Shown: positions 8,791-18,416, counted from the stretch's first letter. The stretch: 55,233 nucleotides of DNA from Sulfobacillus harzensis (GCF_012933365.1 NZ_JABBVZ010000019.1:1-55233), one strand, 5' to 3'. Translations and numbers: made by a program. The notes: generated by a model from the sequence alone, not told the origin.

Positions 8791-10353
8791 ATGTTTAGAG
8801 ACGTGCCACCGAACACGTTGGAAAAACTTTTGTCCTTGACGCGCCGATTGACGGCCCGGCGTGACATGGACAGCTTGCTGCAAGAGCTTCTGGACGGGAG
8901 CACAGCGTTGATTCCGGGGGCTGATTTTGTCTGCGTGTTTTTGTATCGGCCTGATCTCAATGCACTAGTGCCGGTCGGAGGGATTGGCTTCGATCTCGGC
9001 ATCTTGAGCCAAATCCAATTAAAGCCCGGCGAATCCATGACGGGAAAGGCATTTGTTGAGGGCCGGCCGTTGCTCTTGCCTAGTCCAGAGGTGATTCGAG
9101 AGGCTCAAGCAAACCTTTCGCCCGACCATGACAGGGCGGTGCGCCGCGCGGTGGGGCGGCCGGACAATCCGGTGCGGAGTTCCCTTGCGGTTCCCATGGC
9201 GACGGACGATCGCATTCTCGGGGTGCTCGTGATCGACAATTATGATACCGACCGCGATTTCACGACCGTAGACTTAGCTGTCGCAACCTCCTTGGCAGAT
9301 CACGCTGCGGTGGCTGTACTAAACGCCGAAGAATACCAAGCTGTGCAGACTCTGTCTCAGGAGCTTCAGCGCACGATGACCGTTCAACATCGACTGCTCT
9401 CCAGCATGATGTCCTCACACGGAAGTCTCGAAAACCTTCTGCGCTCGTTATGGCGAACGATTCGCCGGCCGTTTCGGCTGTTGGAGGCGAACGGCGAGGT
9501 CGTGGCCGAGCGGGGGGCGTTGGCGCAGCCCGCGAGCTTTGCGGTCATGGCAGGTCAGGAGCACTTGGGCGAGCTTCAGGTTTCGGGCCCCGTACACGGG
9601 TTTGAACGGTTGGCGGTCGAACAGGCCCTGCCGTTAATCGCGCTCGAGTTCCTCAAAGAGGCAGCGCGCCGCCAAGAGCGATTGCACGCCCAAGCCGAAG
9701 CCTTTCGACGGATCTGGGATCGGGATTACGGGGCCGTCGACGCACTGCTTCAGCAGTACGGTCTTCATCAGGGTCATCCCCGCATGGCGCTCATTTCAGG
9801 GCCGCCCCCGACTATCGTGGGTCGCCTGACGCGCATGAAAGACGTGCCGGTAATGCAACGCTCACAGGACCTCCTGCTCCTAGTGAGCGACGAGACCTGG
9901 CCGCGCATTCGTGCGATGGTGGATGCGGACACGCCCGTCATTCTGGGATGGCCGTTGGATGACAGCCATGATTTGCGGTCGGAGTTTGCAGGACTTCTAT
10001 TGCTTTTGGAAGCCGCCCGCCGGCTGGGATATCCACGCTTGCACGGGGAGGTGCGGCTCAGCGAGTTCCCGGAGATGACATTGATTGCTGCCGTGCCGGG
10101 GCCGGTGCGAAGGTGGTTTTGCGATGCGGTGCTGTCCCCGCTGGCCGGGGAATGCGAGCTCTTCGAGACTATCAAAGTGTGGGTGTTTGCCGATCGGTCG
10201 TATGAGCGGACCGCTGCCGTCATGCATACCCATCCGAATACGATCCGCTATCGCGTGGACAAGGCGCGGCGCCGTTGGGGCCAACCGTGGGACGACCGCA
10301 CGGCGGCGCTCCTTCGGTGGGCGTTTCTTGCCGAATTGGACGCCGATTTGTAA
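8791..10353 (+). CDS. GAF-domain PucR/CdaR-type transcriptional regulator
   Basis: A 520-residue regulator. Residues about 15-185 form a GAF sensory domain (PGADFVCVFLYRPDLNALVP, then SLAVPMATDDRILGVLVIDN). A helical linker follows, and the C-terminal 60 residues are the PucR-type helix-turn-helix with YERTAAVMHTHPNTIRYRV. Proteins of this type activate nitrogen, purine or amino-acid catabolic genes in response to a small ligand. The start ATG has AAGGAGGAGCGGG just upstream. It is immediately followed by the M20 amidohydrolase/MFS/amidohydrolase genes in the same direction and is likely their regulator. The GAF ligand is unknown. Confidence 0.85.
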   Translation: MFRDVPPNTLEKLLSLTRRLTARRDMDSLLQELLDGSTALIPGADFVCVFLYRPDLNALVPVGGIGFDLGILSQIQLKPGESMTGKAFVEGRPLLLPSPEVIREAQANLSPDHDRAVRRAVGRPDNPVRSSLAVPMATDDRILGVLVIDNYDTDRDFTTVDLAVATSLADHAAVAVLNAEEYQAVQTLSQELQRTMTVQHRLLSSMMSSHGSLENLLRSLWRTIRRPFRLLEANGEVVAERGALAQPASFAVMAGQEHLGELQVSGPVHGFERLAVEQALPLIALEFLKEAARRQERLHAQAEAFRRIWDRDYGAVDALLQQYGLHQGHPRMALISGPPPTIVGRLTRMKDVPVMQRSQDLLLLVSDETWPRIRAMVDADTPVILGWPLDDSHDLRSEFAGLLLLLEAARRLGYPRLHGEVRLSEFPEMTLIAAVPGPVRRWFCDAVLSPLAGECELFETIKVWVFADRSYERTAAVMHTHPNTIRYRVDKARRRWGQPWDDRTAALLRWAFLAELDADL

Positions 10354-10441
10354 TCATATCCAAAGGATTAAGAAAATATTGGAATCACCTCCATGGCGGA
10401 TGTCGACCCGATGAGATGAGAATGGCCATGGGAGGGATTCC

Positions 10442-11632
10442 ATGTCACTCTTGCGTGAGGCGCAAGCCATGAGCGCCCAATTAACGGCATGGCGCCGGCA
10501 TTTGCATCAGTTCCCCGACCTTAGCTTTGATGAACGCGCGACCCAAGCCTATCTCATGGAGCAATTGCAATCCATGGGTCTGGTTCCTCGCCCGGTGGCC
10601 GGGACCGGGGTGGTGGTGGACCTCGGAGACGGGCCGCGCGGTGTGGTTATTCGCGCAGACATTGATGCGCTGCCTCTGATGGAAGAATCAGACCATCCTT
10701 TTCGGTCGCAACATGCGGGCATTATGCACGCCTGTGGGCACGATGGCCATACGGCGATGCTTCTTGGCGTCGCCTCCGTGTTAGCGCGTCAGGAAATATT
10801 GCCGGGGCGGATACGTCTTCTATTCCAGCCCGCCGAGGAGCGATTCCCCGGGGGCGCTCAGCCACTCATTGCCGACGGGGCCTTGGACGGCATTGACCGT
10901 GTCTTGGGTCTCCACCTGGCCTCGGATTTGGACACGGGGTTGGTAGGCGTGATGACGGGTCCGGTGACGGCCAACGCCGATGAGTTCAGGATCTTGGTGG
11001 AAGGGCGCGGGGGTCATGGATCGCAACCAGAAAGCGCCGTCGATCCGATCGTGGCGGCAGCTAGCTTGGTCACGGGTCTTCAGACCATCGTCAGCCGAAA
11101 CATCAGCCCGCGACAGGCGTCAGTGGTCACGGTGGGGACCATTCAAGGCGGCAGCAATTTTAACATCATCGCTCCCCGGGTCGCGCTGACCGGTACCGTG
11201 CGGACGTTTCGCGAGGAAGATCGGGCTCGGGTCCACGATCGGATGAAGACCTTAGTCGACCGCATCTGCCAAGCGCACGAGTGCCAGGGTACGCTTGACT
11301 ACGCCTATGGATATCCGAGTGTGATGAACAGCCCTCGGGAGGCACAAGTGGCCGAACGCGTCGTGCTGGAACTCCTAGGTCCCGGAGCGGTTTGCCAACA
11401 TGGCCCATTAATGGCCGGGGAGGACTTCGCCTATTACCTCGAACGAGTCCCGGGGTCATTTTTGATGCTTGGGTGTCGGAATCCCGCTGTGGGTGCGATC
11501 TACCCCCACCACCACCCCCGCTTTACCCTGGACGAGGCCGCACTGCCGATTGGGACAGCGGTGTTGGCCGAGACAGCGCTCGCCTATCTCACCTTGGAGA
11601 TCGAACCCTTAGGAATGGAGGCACGGTCATGA
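10442..11632 (+). CDS. M20 family amidohydrolase (N-acyl-amino-acid hydrolase type), first copy
   Basis: A 396-residue metallohydrolase of the M20D family, which hydrolyses N-acyl or amide-linked amino acids. Metal-binding and catalytic blocks are visible in order: RADIDALPL, MHACGHDGHTAML, PAEERFPGGAQPL, the dimerisation-lid RGGHGSQPE, and GEDFAYYLERVPG towards the end. Length is normal. The ATG has GGGAGGG 5 bases upstream. Its stop codon overlaps the start of the next M20 gene (ATGA), so the two are translationally coupled. Confidence 0.9.
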   Translation: MSLLREAQAMSAQLTAWRRHLHQFPDLSFDERATQAYLMEQLQSMGLVPRPVAGTGVVVDLGDGPRGVVIRADIDALPLMEESDHPFRSQHAGIMHACGHDGHTAMLLGVASVLARQEILPGRIRLLFQPAEERFPGGAQPLIADGALDGIDRVLGLHLASDLDTGLVGVMTGPVTANADEFRILVEGRGGHGSQPESAVDPIVAAASLVTGLQTIVSRNISPRQASVVTVGTIQGGSNFNIIAPRVALTGTVRTFREEDRARVHDRMKTLVDRICQAHECQGTLDYAYGYPSVMNSPREAQVAERVVLELLGPGAVCQHGPLMAGEDFAYYLERVPGSFLMLGCRNPAVGAIYPHHHPRFTLDEAALPIGTAVLAETALAYLTLEIEPLGMEARS

Positions 11633-12795
11633 TTCCCGCAGCGATTCAATCGTTATTGCCGACTTTGACCGCCTGGCGTCGGCATCTTCATCAGCATCCG
11701 GAGCTGGGCTATGAGGAACAGGAGACCCAAGCTTTCATTATGCGGCAACTTGCCGATATGGGGCTCAAACCGTATGCGGCGGGCGAGACGGGCGTGGCCG
11801 TGGACCTGGGAACGTCGGGCCCCCGGGTTCTGGCGCGGGCCGACATTGACGCACTACCTATCGATGAGGAAGCAGACGTCCCGTATCGCTCGCAACGCCC
11901 CGGCGCTATGCATGCGTGCGGCCACGATGGCCACACCGCGATGATGCTAGGCGTGGCGTCTATTCTCCCCGATCTTCTGGCACAACGCGGAGGCCGGGCC
12001 CGTTTGATCTTTCAGCCCGCCGAGGAACGACATCCCGGCGGGGCCTTAAAGATGATTCGCGATGGGGTCCTGGACGATGTTGTCCGGGTCACCGGACTCC
12101 ATCTCCAGGCCGAGATGGAAAGCGGTCGGATTGGCGCCCGGGTTGGGGTGCAGTCGGCCAACTCCGACCGCTTTGTGATTCGCATCGAAGGGCAAGGGGG
12201 GCACGGGTCGGCGCCGCACGAAACGCGTGACCCCGTGCCGGTGTTGGGACAAATGGTGACAGCACTCCAGACTTTGGTCTCCCGCATGGTCAACCCCGTC
12301 GACGCGGCGGTGGTCACTATTGGCGCGGTGCAAGCGGGTTCGGCATTTAATGCCATCCCGTCTTCGGCGGAAATTCGCGGTACGGTCCGGACGTTCCGAC
12401 CGGAGGTTCAAGACCATCTTGAAGAGGCCATGGTCCGCATGGTGGCGGGCATTGCGGAAGCGTCCGGCCTTGAAGCCACATTGACTTACATGCGCGGGTA
12501 TCCCAGCGTGGTAAACACGCCTGAGGAGCAGCGCCTGCTGCAAGCGGTGGTTGAGGAGCATGCAGGCTCCGGCGTCTGGATGGACGTACCGGAGCGCATG
12601 GGCGGCGAGGACTTCGCGTATTATCTCCACGAACGCCCCGGGGTGTTCTGGAATCTCGGCGCCCAACCGAGCCCGCATCCGTACCCTCACCACCATGGGA
12701 AGTTTACCTTTGATGAGTCAGTCATGCCGCTTGGCGTTTGGATTATGGCTCAGACCATTCTCGCCTTTTCCCACGCCGCTGTCACACAGTCATAA
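11629..12795 (+). CDS. M20 family amidohydrolase, second tandem copy
   Basis: A 388-residue paralogue of the preceding gene with the same ordered motifs: RADIDALPI, MHACGHDGHTAMM, PAEERHPGGALKM, GGHGSAPHE and GGEDFAYYLHERPG. The frame is open much further upstream (to 11392), but the ATG at 11629 is chosen because it overlaps the previous stop codon, has GGAATGGAGG just before it, and starts a sequence that aligns with the paralogue from its first residues. The two proteins are similar but clearly not identical, consistent with an old tandem duplication and different acyl or amino-acid preferences. Confidence 0.9.
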   Translation: MIPAAIQSLLPTLTAWRRHLHQHPELGYEEQETQAFIMRQLADMGLKPYAAGETGVAVDLGTSGPRVLARADIDALPIDEEADVPYRSQRPGAMHACGHDGHTAMMLGVASILPDLLAQRGGRARLIFQPAEERHPGGALKMIRDGVLDDVVRVTGLHLQAEMESGRIGARVGVQSANSDRFVIRIEGQGGHGSAPHETRDPVPVLGQMVTALQTLVSRMVNPVDAAVVTIGAVQAGSAFNAIPSSAEIRGTVRTFRPEVQDHLEEAMVRMVAGIAEASGLEATLTYMRGYPSVVNTPEEQRLLQAVVEEHAGSGVWMDVPERMGGEDFAYYLHERPGVFWNLGAQPSPHPYPHHHGKFTFDESVMPLGVWIMAQTILAFSHAAVTQS

Positions 12796-12808
12796 AGGAG
12801 GTCCTCAC

Positions 12809-14035
12809 ATGGCGCATATGGAAACACCTGCCCACGGGCAGCCCAAAGAAACGGTTCGCTCGGCCGCGCGACAAAGTTCAGGGCGCTTCATCCTGATTTT
12901 GATTGTGGCCGCTATTCCGGCATTTCTTGAGGGGTTCGACAACAACCTTTTCACCTATGGGGCACCGTACATTGTCCATAATGTGCATGGTACGGCGGCG
13001 CTGTTGGGGAGCGTGGCCACGGGCTATGCGCTGGGCATCGCCGTGTTTAGCATGCTCGGGGGTTATCTCTTTGACCGGACCCCCGTCAAGTATACGGTCA
13101 TGGCCTCGATTGTGCTCTTCGCCGGGTTCACGGTGCTGACCGGCTATGTTACCAGCCCGGTGGGCCTTTGGATTTCCCGCCTTGGGGTGGGGCTGGGGGT
13201 TGGCGTTTTCCAACCAGCCGGCGCAGCACTGTTGGGCGACATTTTTTGGGAAACACGGGGTCGGGCGCTCTCCGTGTTCTCGGTGCTCTTTGGCCTTGGA
13301 CTGTTTGTGGGGCCGTACCTCATCAATCCCTTTCTGCCCCATTACCAAACGCCGTTTGTCCTGTCGGGCGTCGCAGCCCTCATTTCGCTTGTGCTGTTTC
13401 AGATTTTCATTCCGCGCACGTACAAAGTCCTTGAGCGGCAGCAGTTGAAGCTCTCTGGAATGTTCAACCGCAACGTGATTATTCTTTCTATCGCCATTTT
13501 TCTCTTCGGCATCACGCTATTCGGTTTCCTTGGATACTACTCGGACTACCTGATTACCATCCTCCATCTGCCCGGCGGCACGTCGGCCGGCATCTACTCC
13601 ATGGGCGGACTCGGGGGGCTGATTTGTGCCTTCCCGATTGGGTACGTGGCCGACAAAATTGGCCGTAAGCGCGGCGTGAGCCTGGCGTCGCTCCTCATCG
13701 TGATTGGCAGCATCGGGATGTTTTTGGTGTCCCGCGATGTGCCGCTCCTATATGTCCTGACCTTCTTGTTCGGCGCCGGGTGGGGCATCTTTGTGGGCCT
13801 CTCGGTCGGCTTGGCTCAGGATTCGACGGATGATGCCATCGCCGGGTCGGTGACCGGGTGGATCTACCTGGTGTTCAACATCGGCGCACTGTTTGGCGGG
13901 CCGATCTTCGCGGCACTGATTCCCGTCGGCTTTGTAACGGCCGGCCTCATCACGCTGGGTCTCACAAGCCTCTTGTCGCTGGTGCTGACGTTGTTTACGC
14001 GACCCGTCGTGCAGAGCAATATTGTCATCGAGTAG
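12809..14035 (+). CDS. MFS transporter associated with the M20 hydrolases
   Basis: A 408-residue major facilitator protein with about 12 membrane segments. Motif A appears as GGYLFDRTPVKYTV in the first half and YVADKIGRKRGVSLASLL in the second. The ATG at 12809 has a perfect AAAGGAGGT ribosome binding site 6 bases upstream; the longer frame from 12551 lies inside the previous gene. It follows the second M20 gene by 13 bases, so it is in the same operon and probably imports the compound that the M20 enzymes hydrolyse. Confidence 0.87.
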   Translation: MAHMETPAHGQPKETVRSAARQSSGRFILILIVAAIPAFLEGFDNNLFTYGAPYIVHNVHGTAALLGSVATGYALGIAVFSMLGGYLFDRTPVKYTVMASIVLFAGFTVLTGYVTSPVGLWISRLGVGLGVGVFQPAGAALLGDIFWETRGRALSVFSVLFGLGLFVGPYLINPFLPHYQTPFVLSGVAALISLVLFQIFIPRTYKVLERQQLKLSGMFNRNVIILSIAIFLFGITLFGFLGYYSDYLITILHLPGGTSAGIYSMGGLGGLICAFPIGYVADKIGRKRGVSLASLLIVIGSIGMFLVSRDVPLLYVLTFLFGAGWGIFVGLSVGLAQDSTDDAIAGSVTGWIYLVFNIGALFGGPIFAALIPVGFVTAGLITLGLTSLLSLVLTLFTRPVVQSNIVIE

Positions 14036-14062
14036 CCAGAACACGAGAGGGAAGGGATCAGG

Positions 14063-15310
14063 ATGCGCACAGCCATTTATCACGTGATGATCGTCAATCC
14101 GGAGACGGAGCGGGTGGCGCCGGGAACGGTGCTCATTGGGGACGACGGAGGGATTGAGGCGGTGCAGGGACCGGGCGATCCGCCTTCCGAAAGTTCTGTT
14201 GCCGTTCTGGACGGTGGGGGCTTGTATCTGTTGCCCGGCCTTATTGACGCCCATGTGCATCTTAGGTCCGATGCGGTCGGCAATCGCGATATGGATGCCA
14301 AGCTCACCGCTGCCGATTTTATGGCGCGGGCGTTGATGAATGCGCGCATCACCCTAGAACGGGGCATTACGGCGGTACGGGACGCCGGTTCCTCGTTTGG
14401 CATTGGGGTGGCCGTGCGGCGGGCCGTGGAGGCTGGGTGGCACCCCGGTCCTCATGTGCGCACCGCTGGCGAACCGTTCAGCATAACCGGGGGGCACGGT
14501 GATCCCCAAAACAGTTGGCCGTCGCATGTGCACTGGGAGACGGGGACGATTGTGGACTCGGCCGATGATGCACGGCGAGCGGCGCGTCGTCAAGTCCGCG
14601 ACAAGGTGGACTTCTTAAAATTCATGGCCTCCGGCGGCGTCTCCTCGGTCGGGGACAAAAGCACGGAGATTGGGTTGGGAGAAGAGGAAATGCGGGCCGC
14701 CATTGACGTGGCCCGAAATGCAGGCATTCGGACCATGGCTCACGCCCAGGCCGAGCAGGCCATCGACAACGCCATTCGAGCCGGTGTGGACAGCATCGAA
14801 CACGGCTTTTATCTGTCCGACTGGGCGATTGAGACGATGGCGGCGCGCGGGATAGCGCTGGTGCCCACACTAAGCGCCATGGTGCAGATTTTGCAGCATG
14901 AAAGCCAGGTGGCGCCGACAACCGTGGAAAAAGCCAAGCTGGCACGGGATGCGCACTTTGCGAGCGTCCAGCGCGCATACGCTGGGGGCGTGCCGATTGT
15001 CATGGGGACCGATGCTGGGACCCCATTCAACTTCCATGGAGAAAACGCCCAGGAGTTGGTCTATCTAAGCCAGGCGGGGCTTTCTATGTGGGACAGCCTT
15101 AAAGCCGCGACCTCTGCGGCGGCCCGCCTTCTGGATTTGCCGACCGGTCGGCTGCAATCGGGATATTGGGCTGACCTGACCTTGTGGGCGGAGAACCCGG
15201 CGCAGGACTTGGGCGTTTTGTTGAAGGCGGACGCGTTCAAGGGCGTTGTCCAACGTGGGCGGGTCGTGCGATGGGAAGAGCCGAAGACCCAGACTTCGTC
15301 CGCCGTGTGA
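14063..15310 (+). CDS. Metal-dependent amidohydrolase (imidazolonepropionase/prolidase-like)
   Basis: A 415-residue member of the amidohydrolase superfamily (TIM-barrel metallohydrolases). The first metal motif is LIDAHVHLRSD; then GITAVRDAGSS; a KFMASGGVSS segment supplies the bridging lysine; HAQAEQAIDNAIRAG and SIEHGFYL give the two barrel histidines; MGTDAGTPFN gives the last aspartate. This arrangement matches the Xaa-Arg/Xaa-Pro dipeptidase-like and related carboxypeptidase groups. An AGAGGGAAGGG ribosome binding site precedes the ATG. It closes the operon with the M20 hydrolases and MFS transporter, which points to breakdown of acylated or cyclic amino-acid derivatives. Confidence 0.85.
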   Translation: MRTAIYHVMIVNPETERVAPGTVLIGDDGGIEAVQGPGDPPSESSVAVLDGGGLYLLPGLIDAHVHLRSDAVGNRDMDAKLTAADFMARALMNARITLERGITAVRDAGSSFGIGVAVRRAVEAGWHPGPHVRTAGEPFSITGGHGDPQNSWPSHVHWETGTIVDSADDARRAARRQVRDKVDFLKFMASGGVSSVGDKSTEIGLGEEEMRAAIDVARNAGIRTMAHAQAEQAIDNAIRAGVDSIEHGFYLSDWAIETMAARGIALVPTLSAMVQILQHESQVAPTTVEKAKLARDAHFASVQRAYAGGVPIVMGTDAGTPFNFHGENAQELVYLSQAGLSMWDSLKAATSAAARLLDLPTGRLQSGYWADLTLWAENPAQDLGVLLKADAFKGVVQRGRVVRWEEPKTQTSSAV

Positions 15311-15375
15311 CCCTTAAATGAAGGCAACGGCGCGTGAGGCAGCATGGTGAGAGGAATATTGAGATCATCATGAAT

Positions 15376-15396
15376 GGCGTGGGAACATCCCACGCC
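15376..15396. terminator. Hairpin between convergent genes
   Basis: GGCGTGGGA at 15376-15384 pairs perfectly with TCCCACGCC at 15388-15396 over a 3-base loop. It lies between the 3' ends of the amidohydrolase gene (plus) and the LysR gene (minus). There is no T-run on either side, so its strength as a terminator is uncertain. Confidence 0.45.
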
Positions 15397-15449
15397 GGTT
15401 GCCTGTGCGCCATTCTCATGGGCACGGGAAGGGGGGAGCAACAACAACG

Positions 15450-16349
15450 CTAGACGTGGCTGGATTCTGGGATGCGGAATTCTGTGAGGAAGTCCCGAAA
15501 CACGGTGACCACTTTGGGTTGAAACTCGGAGGCGGCAATGACACAGCAAAAGTTGCTGATGACGGGATAGTTTCGCAAACGGAGCGGCACCAATAATCCC
15601 TGACGCACTTCGGAGCGAATGGACCATTCCGACATCATGGCAATACCCAGTCCGGCGATAACGGACGCCTTGATAATTTGGGAACTGCCAAATTCCATCA
15701 GGCGATTGGGTGCAATGTGATGGTCCGAGAATACCCGATCGACAATTTGCCGAATGGCGGACCCCGATTCGCGAAGAATCCAGGGTTCGTTGGCGAGATC
15801 AGCGAGGCCTATCTCGGGAGTCTGGGCCAGGCGATGTTGGGGAGGCACCACGACGACTAACTCGTCCTCGGCGAACGGCATCCGTATGATGCCATCGACG
15901 GTGATGTCGCCTTCAACGATACCGAGCTGCAAGATGCCTTCCGACACCCGCCGGGCAATCCGTCCTGAATTCATAATGGTAATCTTCGGCTGGACCAAGG
16001 GGTAGCGGCGGATGAACGCGGCGATCGCGTGGGGCAAAATATATTCGCCGTAAGTGAAACCGGCTCCGATGCTCAACAGGCCCGCGGGTTCATCGCGGAG
16101 TTCCCGGAGTTGTTGTCGGGTTTCGGAATCCCGCGTCAAAGCGCTGACCGCGTAATGGTACACAATCTTGCCGGCCGCCGTTGGGCGAACTGACTTCGTG
16201 GTTCGGTCCAGCAAGCGAACCCCATATTCTTCCTCAAGCGCCTCAATGATGCGGCTGACCGATGACTGTGTGAGAAACAGCTTTTCCCCCGCCCGCGTAA
16301 AGCTTCCCTGTTCCACTACCGTCCTATAGACCAGCAAGCTTCGGATCAT
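15450..16349 (-). CDS. LysR family transcriptional regulator
   Basis: A 299-residue LysR-type regulator. The helix-turn-helix is at the N terminus (VYRTVVEQGSFTRAGEKLF, TQSSVSRIIEALEEEYGVRL), followed by a linker helix and a two-lobed effector-binding domain. The ATG at 16349 is preferred over the earlier one at 16391 because GGAGGA lies 6 bases upstream and the family usually begins just before the first helix. It is divergent from the D-cysteine desulfhydrase-like/racemase/transporter operon with a 125-base gap, the normal arrangement for a LysR protein and its target. The effector is unknown. Confidence 0.92.
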   Translation of the reverse strand: MIRSLLVYRTVVEQGSFTRAGEKLFLTQSSVSRIIEALEEEYGVRLLDRTTKSVRPTAAGKIVYHYAVSALTRDSETRQQLRELRDEPAGLLSIGAGFTYGEYILPHAIAAFIRRYPLVQPKITIMNSGRIARRVSEGILQLGIVEGDITVDGIIRMPFAEDELVVVVPPQHRLAQTPEIGLADLANEPWILRESGSAIRQIVDRVFSDHHIAPNRLMEFGSSQIIKASVIAGLGIAMMSEWSIRSEVRQGLLVPLRLRNYPVISNFCCVIAASEFQPKVVTVFRDFLTEFRIPESSHV

Positions 16350-16404
16350 GGTGTTCCTCCTCGCAGCATGAAAGATTTGCATGGGATTCACGATATAATC
16401 GCAT

Positions 16405-16433
16405 TTTACACATTATTAGTACAACCATACACT
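16405..16433 (+). promoter_or_regulatory. Candidate promoter of the D-cysteine desulfhydrase-like operon
   Basis: TTTACA at 16405-16410 and TACACT at 16428-16433 are spaced by 17 bases and lie about 40 bases before the GTG start. An inverted ATAAT/ATTAT pair at 16395-16399 and 16412-16416 overlaps the -35 and could be part of the LysR binding site. Confidence 0.45.
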
Positions 16434-16474
16434 GGTCTTGAATCGCGACATCCACTGCGACAGGAGGCAATTTG

Positions 16475-17491
16475 GTGAATCTCGCTCAATTTCCCCGTAG
16501 GCGTTATACCACTGGCTCTACCCCCATCCAACCGCTGAACCGTCTGTCAGACCTCTTGGGGGGGCCGTCCCTTTACATCAAGCGCGATGACATGTTGGGA
16601 CTTGCCGGAGGGGGCAACAAGGCCCGCAAGTTGGAGTTTTTGATGGCTGACGCCATTGCCCAGGGTGCCGATATGGTGATCACCTGTGGCGCCGTACAAT
16701 CCAATCATTGCCGGTTGACGCTGGCGGCCGCGGTCCAAGAGGGACTGCAATGCCATCTTGTCATCGAGGAACGGGTCCCGGGGAGCTACCGGCCCGATGC
16801 CAGCGGAAACAACTTCTTATTTCACCTCATGGGTGTGGATGGCATGACGGTGGTTCCCCCCGATACGAACATGATGTTGGCCATGCAGGAAGTTGCCGAG
16901 AGACTGTCCCGCCAGGGGCGCCGCCCATATATTATCCCAGGAGGCGGGTCCAATGCCATCGGCGCTACGGGCTATATTGCCTGTGCGGATGAATTAGAGT
17001 CGCAGCTCTTTGACGAGGCGCTCAATATCGACACGGTGGTGTGCGCCAGCGGCAGCGGCGGAACGCATGCCGGGCTTGTCGCCGGCTTTCACGGCAGCAA
17101 CTCCCGAATTCCGGTGGTGGGCATCAACGTCCGTTTTCCCAAGGAGCAGCAAGAAGACACCATCTATCGCCTGGCCAGCGAAGCCGCCGACCGGGTGGGC
17201 GTTCTTTCTGTCATTCCGCGGGAGAATGTGGTGTGTTTCGACGAGTATGTGGGCCCCGGCTACTCCTTGCCCACATCGGAGATGGTCGAGGCCGTCAACT
17301 TGGTGGCGAGACTGGAAGGCATCCTGCTCGATCCGGTCTATACCGGCAAAGCCATGGCTGGCCTGATCGGGCTTATACGTCAGGGATATTTTACGAAATC
17401 CCAACGGGTTTTGTTTCTCCACACCGGCGGATGGCCTGCTCTGTTCGCATACACCGACCTCTTTTACGCCGACTGGGCGCGAAATCAGTAG
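16475..17491 (+). CDS. D-cysteine desulfhydrase / ACC deaminase family PLP enzyme
   Basis: A 338-residue fold-type II PLP enzyme. The N-terminal part PLNRLSDLLGGPSLYIKRDD and GLAGGGNKARKLEFLMADA hold the PLP lysine (NKARK), as in DcyD and ACC deaminase; TCGAVQSNHCRLTLAAA and a glycine-rich phosphate loop CASGSGGTHAGL follow. Such enzymes release ammonia from D-cysteine, D-serine or 1-aminocyclopropane-1-carboxylate. A GTG at 16475 lies 7 bases after AGGAGG; an in-frame TTG at 16472 is less well spaced. The next gene is an Asp/Glu racemase homologue, suggesting a D-amino-acid or related amino-acid pathway. Confidence 0.88.
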   Translation: MNLAQFPRRRYTTGSTPIQPLNRLSDLLGGPSLYIKRDDMLGLAGGGNKARKLEFLMADAIAQGADMVITCGAVQSNHCRLTLAAAVQEGLQCHLVIEERVPGSYRPDASGNNFLFHLMGVDGMTVVPPDTNMMLAMQEVAERLSRQGRRPYIIPGGGSNAIGATGYIACADELESQLFDEALNIDTVVCASGSGGTHAGLVAGFHGSNSRIPVVGINVRFPKEQQEDTIYRLASEAADRVGVLSVIPRENVVCFDEYVGPGYSLPTSEMVEAVNLVARLEGILLDPVYTGKAMAGLIGLIRQGYFTKSQRVLFLHTGGWPALFAYTDLFYADWARNQ

Positions 17492-17510
17492 ATCCGAGGA
17501 AGTGATCGCT

Positions 17511-18236
17511 TTGAAGACCCTGGGAATCATCGGCGGACTCGGTCCGCTGGCCGGCGCACATTTTTACGAGCGTCTGGTCCATTTCACCCCTGCTGCAGGT
17601 GATGCGGGCCACATCCCGACAATTCTCATCTCCGATCCGGCCATTCCCAGCCGAATCCTTCACCTTACGGGTCGGGGCCCCTCGCCGGTGCCGCAATTGG
17701 TGTCCGTCGCCGAACGCTTAATTCAGGCCGGCGCCGACATCGTGGCCATGCCGTCAACCACGACCAGTTACTATTGCGATGAAATCCAGACTCAGATATC
17801 GGTCCCGCTCATTTCGCTAATCGGAGCGGTACGGGACACCCTGAGCCGCTGCGGAATTCGCAATGTAGGTATTCTGGCGACGACGCCAACCCGCACCCAC
17901 CGCATCTACGAGGCTAGTTTTCGTGAGCGGGACATTCGATGGGTGTATCCCGATGATGCCTCGCAGCGGCGCGTGATGGACCTCATCACGGCGGTGAAGG
18001 GGATGGCTCCGACCGAGGATGCACGAAATCTTGGGTCTGAACTCCACGCGTTGATTGCGGGATCGTGGGCGGACGGCACCGATGCCGTGCTACTGGGATG
18101 TACGGAACTGCCGGTGATATGGAATCGATGGGATCCCCGGAATATTTCCGAAACCCGTTTTGTCTTCAGTGCGACGGATATCTTGGCAGAGACGACCGTA
18201 TCCTTGGTGGTCGGCCATGTTGTCAGGCCGCTTTGA
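17511..18236 (+). CDS. Aspartate/glutamate racemase family protein with altered first cysteine
   Basis: A 241-residue protein. The N terminus KTLGIIGGLGPLAG is the family signature. Active members use two cysteines: the first is normally in MPCNTAH and the second in LGCTE. Here the first motif reads MPSTTTSYY, with Ser82 in the cysteine position, while Cys197 in LLGCTELPVI is kept. Either the enzyme is a variant such as an isomerase or one-sided racemase, or it is not a racemase at all. The TTG at 17511 gives the usual family start and lies about 10 bases after GAGGA; a GTG at 17502 is possible. It follows the D-cysteine desulfhydrase-like gene by 19 bases. Confidence 0.82.
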   Translation: MKTLGIIGGLGPLAGAHFYERLVHFTPAAGDAGHIPTILISDPAIPSRILHLTGRGPSPVPQLVSVAERLIQAGADIVAMPSTTTSYYCDEIQTQISVPLISLIGAVRDTLSRCGIRNVGILATTPTRTHRIYEASFRERDIRWVYPDDASQRRVMDLITAVKGMAPTEDARNLGSELHALIAGSWADGTDAVLLGCTELPVIWNRWDPRNISETRFVFSATDILAETTVSLVVGHVVRPL

Positions 18237-18416
18237 CCGCGTCTACCACACACATCGCGAGATCCTGCAGCCAGTCAATGGGAGACCTGTGACTGTTCTA
18301 AAGCCACCGCACTTGTCTCGTTTAGGACCAGACCGTGCAGCAAGACCGCATAGCCAAAGGCCGAACAGCCTGTCTTGCCACTTCGACCATGCATTTTAGG
18401 AGAGGAGCGTGCATTC

